Shown here: positions 61,046 through 64,000 of the stretch, in pieces | Layout of the letters: each line of letters opens with the position of its first letter | Numbering within the stretch: the stretch's first letter is position 1 | DNA from: Aspidiotus rigidus | Taxonomy: Eukaryota > Arthropoda > Insecta > Hemiptera > Diaspididae | Direction of reading: 5' to 3' | DNA length: 64,000 nucleotides | Assembly: GCA_035079385.1 (NCBI GenBank) | Contig: JAVHKY010000013.1 | Coordinates: forward strand, 7,376,001-7,440,000 | Made by a program: the position numbers and the translations under genes | The notes under the pieces: model-generated | The model's database searches: none | What the model saw: the letters and a program-made list of their open reading frames with translations, nothing else | Told to the model about the DNA's origin: nothing

Positions 61046-62046
61046 CCATATTCGGGGGCTAAAACGTGCCATAGAAAATTTTGCATAAGGTTTGGGGGTG
61101 GGATTTTTAATATGTTGTTCCCAGCACCTGACTTTACAACTTTCATTAAAATTTCCTTTCCTCCCCCCTCCCCAAAAAAAAAAAGAAATGCAAACTTCAT
61201 TCCTCTATCGCCTATACTACAGATAATCGGGGATCGAAATAATAAAATAATAAATAAACTGAATAATAGGATGAAGGTCAGAATTTACAACCAGAGGATA
61301 GTCAAAAGCTGACAAGAATAAGGATAGTAACAACAGGAGGAGGGAAAGAACTAAGATTGAATGAGTAGCTTCATTAACTTCGTTAATTGAGGCAAAAGGA
61401 ACCTGTCTTATGGGAGTGACTAGTGTACATTGTCATTTGTCCTCATCATGAATGAATGAATAGACAAATAAATTCAATAAAAATTAATTAATTTAATAAA
61501 AAATAAATAAATAAATAAATAAACAAGTCTAGTATGCTGTATATTAGGCCTAGTATAATGAAGGCTTTTCGAGATCTCACTCGCTCCACGCCCCCCCTCC
61601 GTGGTCCAGTATACAATATTTTAAGTTAACAGCCGAAATATAGCCTCCTATCACATATAACTCGAAAATGCCCCCTCCTATAGCTCGAAAGTGGAAATTT
61701 TCCCAAGTCCCTGACCACGGCTAAGGAAAATAGGCCTGATATACAGAATAACTAGGCTTATACTAGCTAGCCTGAAACATAAGACTTGGACACATTTTGA
61801 ACTTCAGCCTTCATTATAATAGGCCAATACTTCTAGGGAAAATGTCAAACCTTAGCCTTCTTTATACTAGGCCTATTAAAACTAACCTAAAAAATTTTAC
61901 ACTTTGGCCAACATTATACTGGGCCTAATATACTATACTAGGCTCATAATAAGTAGCCTAAAAATTTCAAACTTTAGCCTTCTTTATACTAGGCTTGACA
62001 TACAGTATAACTAGGCTCGATATAATACTAGGCCTGTACTAACTAC
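61046..62046. other. Repeat-derived DNA without a gene
   Basis: AT-rich repeats, a short AAAT array near 61495-61525, and decayed family pieces (GGAACCTGTCTTATG at about 61390). A string of TAGGCCTA/CTTTATACTAGGC phrases repeats loosely between 61720 and 62040. No exon was recognised. Confidence 0.5.
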
Positions 62047-62206
62047 CAGGTATGAGCAACTTATTTCGAGTAGGAGGAGCACACCACGCCTATATGCAAT
62101 TATTTTCGTTTTATCACTCATAAGAAATCTTATCAGTGATAAAACGAAAATAATTGCATGTAGACGCGGTGCGCACCTCCTACTCGAAATAAGATGCGCA
62201 TACCTG
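62047..62206. repeat. 160-bp foldback with arms of about 70 bp
   Basis: The arm CAGGTATGAGCAACTTATTT...TTTTCGTTTTATCACT pairs with AGTGATAAAACGAAAA...AAATAAGATGCGCATACCTG. The loop is only about 16 bp (CATAAGAAATCTTATC, itself palindromic). It is a small inverted-repeat element with no coding capacity. Confidence 0.8.
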
Positions 62207-62389
62207 CAGTACCTTAGCCTGAAGGAAGAAATTTTTCCAAGTCCCCTTCTATCATACGTAGCCCGAAGGTAAAAATTTTTCTGCCCCACGTTTTGCCTCC
62301 CGGCGCTCGTCATTTTTCTTCAAATTACCTTCCGATAAAACAGGCTCCTGTTAAAAGAAGAATTAAATAGGGTCAATGGAAAAGAGGCA

Positions 62390-62815
62390 ACCATTAATAC
62401 CCTAAATCGGCTGCAAATAGTTACGGACAACGGCGGATTCCAAACCAGATATATTGATGACATCATTGGAATCTGGAACGACTCCGACTCCGACTTACAC
62501 CTGTTCCTTGACTGAATAAACCATAGAATTTACCTTAGAGATTGGAGGTGATTCCTTAAACTACCTTGATCTTCAGCTCCACTTAGTCCCCGGTACCTCA
62601 GGTTCGACCGTAGACTTCGGAATCTAAAGGAAAAATACATACACTAGCGTCTCTTTTCTCAATCAATCTTTACACCCCAGAGTACATAAGGCCGTCATTA
62701 ATAATCACGCCATTCACCGCCTCTTCCATCTGCCTCTCTCTGTCGCAGCTAAAAAGAACGAAATACGCCATATTGAGCAAACGACTCTCAAGAATGAGCT
62801 GCCATGATCAGACGG
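62390..62815 (+). pseudogene. Penelope-like reverse transcriptase relic
   Basis: One frame gives FQTRYIDDIIGIWNDSDSDL, a reverse transcriptase palm motif with the YIDD catalytic pair. After frameshifts the downstream frame gives LNYLDLQLHL and, after a stop, RKNTYTSVSFLNQSLHPRVH. This matches the FLDL...YRKPT-T order that follows the palm in Penelope-like elements. Stops and at least one frameshift make it dead. No GIY-YIG endonuclease domain could be recognised downstream. Confidence 0.65.
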
Positions 62816-63399
62816 AAAGGTTAAGCCTACTCTTGTCGTCATCATCTCAGAACACCCAGCAAACCACTCCAAATGCCTCCAGTCGCACAAGATGGATCCG
62901 TCTGCCATTCTTAAGAAATCATTCACTACGGAATGTGCTAATGGGCCGAAGGAGGATCCAAATTATTCCAATTAGTAGGGAAATTCCGTGAGCTTAGGAA
63001 TTTTCTCAATTTCACAGTAAAAATTGGCGCTTAGTTCGAAATGATCTGAAACAACGAACTATTGTGCTGCTTTTGGCCGTTTCGATTGTAAGCTGGCCTC
63101 CATCCCATATCTCAGCACGACATCACACAGCTCTCAAGATTTTGTCCACTTTGATCACGCCCGGGCCTCTAGCCCTCTGCCACTACGAGCTCACAACAGA
63201 AGGCGACCTCGCTTCTCGATATCATTCCTTCCATTTCCTGAAACTACGAGTCTTTTTGCGCGTTTGCACGACTTGATTAAGGGTCGGGCTGTAGTGTGTT
63301 CTCGCGGTGAGAGATGGGCGAGAGCCCCGCGTACGATTAAAGCGGATAATAGGAGAAGAGTAGCTCGTCGTTCCAGGCAGGGAAGGCAGTCCCATAAAG
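62816..63399. other. Possible 3' part of the retroelement relic, unassigned
   Basis: GC content is higher than in the rest of the window, as in the reverse transcriptase relic, but no motif was recognised on either strand. It is probably decayed mobile-element sequence. Confidence 0.35.
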
Positions 63400-63765
63400 C
63401 ATTTTTTGAGAAATTTGCCGTCCACCGTGCGCTGTGCAACAAAAAACTTGGAAAAATTTCGACTCTTGAGCTATATATGATAGGAGAGGGACTTGGAAAA
63501 AATTTCGACTCTCGAGCCATATATGATAGGAATTTTTCCAAGTCCCCCCCTCCTATCATATATAGCTCGAGATTCGAGAAAAATTTAGACTCTCAAACTA
63601 TATTATACTAGACTTATAGTAGGTCTAGGCCTGCCTTATACTACCTTTATCTAGGTCTAGGCTTCCTAGAATTCTCAATACCAAATCCCATATGACTCAT
63701 AAAACAGGTTCCCTGCTTTCTCGTTCAAGCTCATTACGGAAGCCGTCGTTTTTTCCAAGTCCCTC
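63400..63765. repeat. Foldback-family copy near the right edge
   Basis: It contains TTTTTTGAGAAATTTGCCGT, three 45-bp-type units (GAGCTATATATGATAGGAGA and inverses), the arm CTCAAACTATATTATACTAG, TATCTAGGTCTAGGCTTCCT, and CATAAAACAGGTTCCCTG. The order matches the right half of the 57661-58330 element. Confidence 0.78.
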
Positions 63766-64000
63766 TCCCCTCTCCGTGACGTTATCAACCTCGCTCGCGG
63801 ACGAAAATTTCCTGAAAGTACCGCCAACAAAAGGGATAAAGGGTTATCCGCTAAAAAGAACCTCGTGAAGGCTGAATAGCTCAGCAAATTTAACGTGTTT
63901 GAAACATTTTTTAATAAAATTTCAATTTTGTGAGATACATGGAAAAGCTGATTTTGGTCCTCTTTGCAAGCTTTGCCGGGGCACTAATTGACCTAGCCTG
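63766..64000. other. Right edge, nothing assigned
   Basis: A short + strand open stretch (about 63771-63879, ending KKNLVKAE and a stop) reads like protein but has no recognisable family and no start in context. The rest is AT-rich. Confidence 0.3.

Noticed and set aside
63191..63611. Frames on both strands across the right-edge repeat
   Set aside because: Their conserved-looking parts are translations of the 45-bp repeat family.

Overview
This is a eukaryotic nuclear window, almost certainly from an arthropod and most likely an insect. The evidence is spliced genes with short GT-AG introns, an AT-rich background, and a cytochrome P450 with strong CYP307 (Spook, ecdysteroid pathway) signatures. 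The species cannot be named from the sequence. Coordinates of spliced genes below come from joining exons by hand at GT/AG sites. Every complete model gives a coding length divisible by three and a protein length close to the family norm.

Layout from left to right: 1-4042 non-coding with one MITE. 4043-5545 (+) OSCP1. 5546-8638 intergenic, with a composite TTAA-bounded repeat that carries a nested hAT-type MITE. 8639-15596 (+) a Golgin-245/GOLGA4-like GRIP-domain golgin. 16048-17169 (-) TMEM177. 18718-26344 (-) POLR3A, the largest RNA polymerase III subunit, with 24 exons.

27.7-42.7 kb is a tandem segmental duplication. It holds two intact seven-exon copies of a GRHPR-like glyoxylate/hydroxypyruvate reductase (27872-33918 and 35522-42369, both +). 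A single-exon ankyrin-repeat gene sits antisense in intron 3 of copy 1; copy 2 keeps only a relic of it. Comparing the copies exposes several transposon insertions and a probable gene-conversion tract. 42.7-44.3 kb is an unusual island of short, lysine-rich, AT-rich open frames on both strands around a TTACC repeat; its origin is unknown, perhaps viral or mobile.

45066-47619 (+) is gamma-tubulin. 49663-55929 (-) is the CYP307-like P450, whose introns hold several DNA transposons, including a hAT relic with a perfect 8-bp target duplication. From about 56 kb to the end the window is repeat-dominated: a foldback/satellite family, AAAT and TTAA microsatellites, local duplications, a Penelope-like reverse transcriptase relic, and two orphan exons of an NRF-6-like acyltransferase.

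The genes are mostly unrelated housekeeping functions (Golgi tethering, Pol III transcription, mitochondrial assembly, microtubule nucleation, glyoxylate metabolism) plus one hormone-pathway P450. There is no operon-like logic except in the 42.7-44.3 kb island, where short frames abut or overlap.
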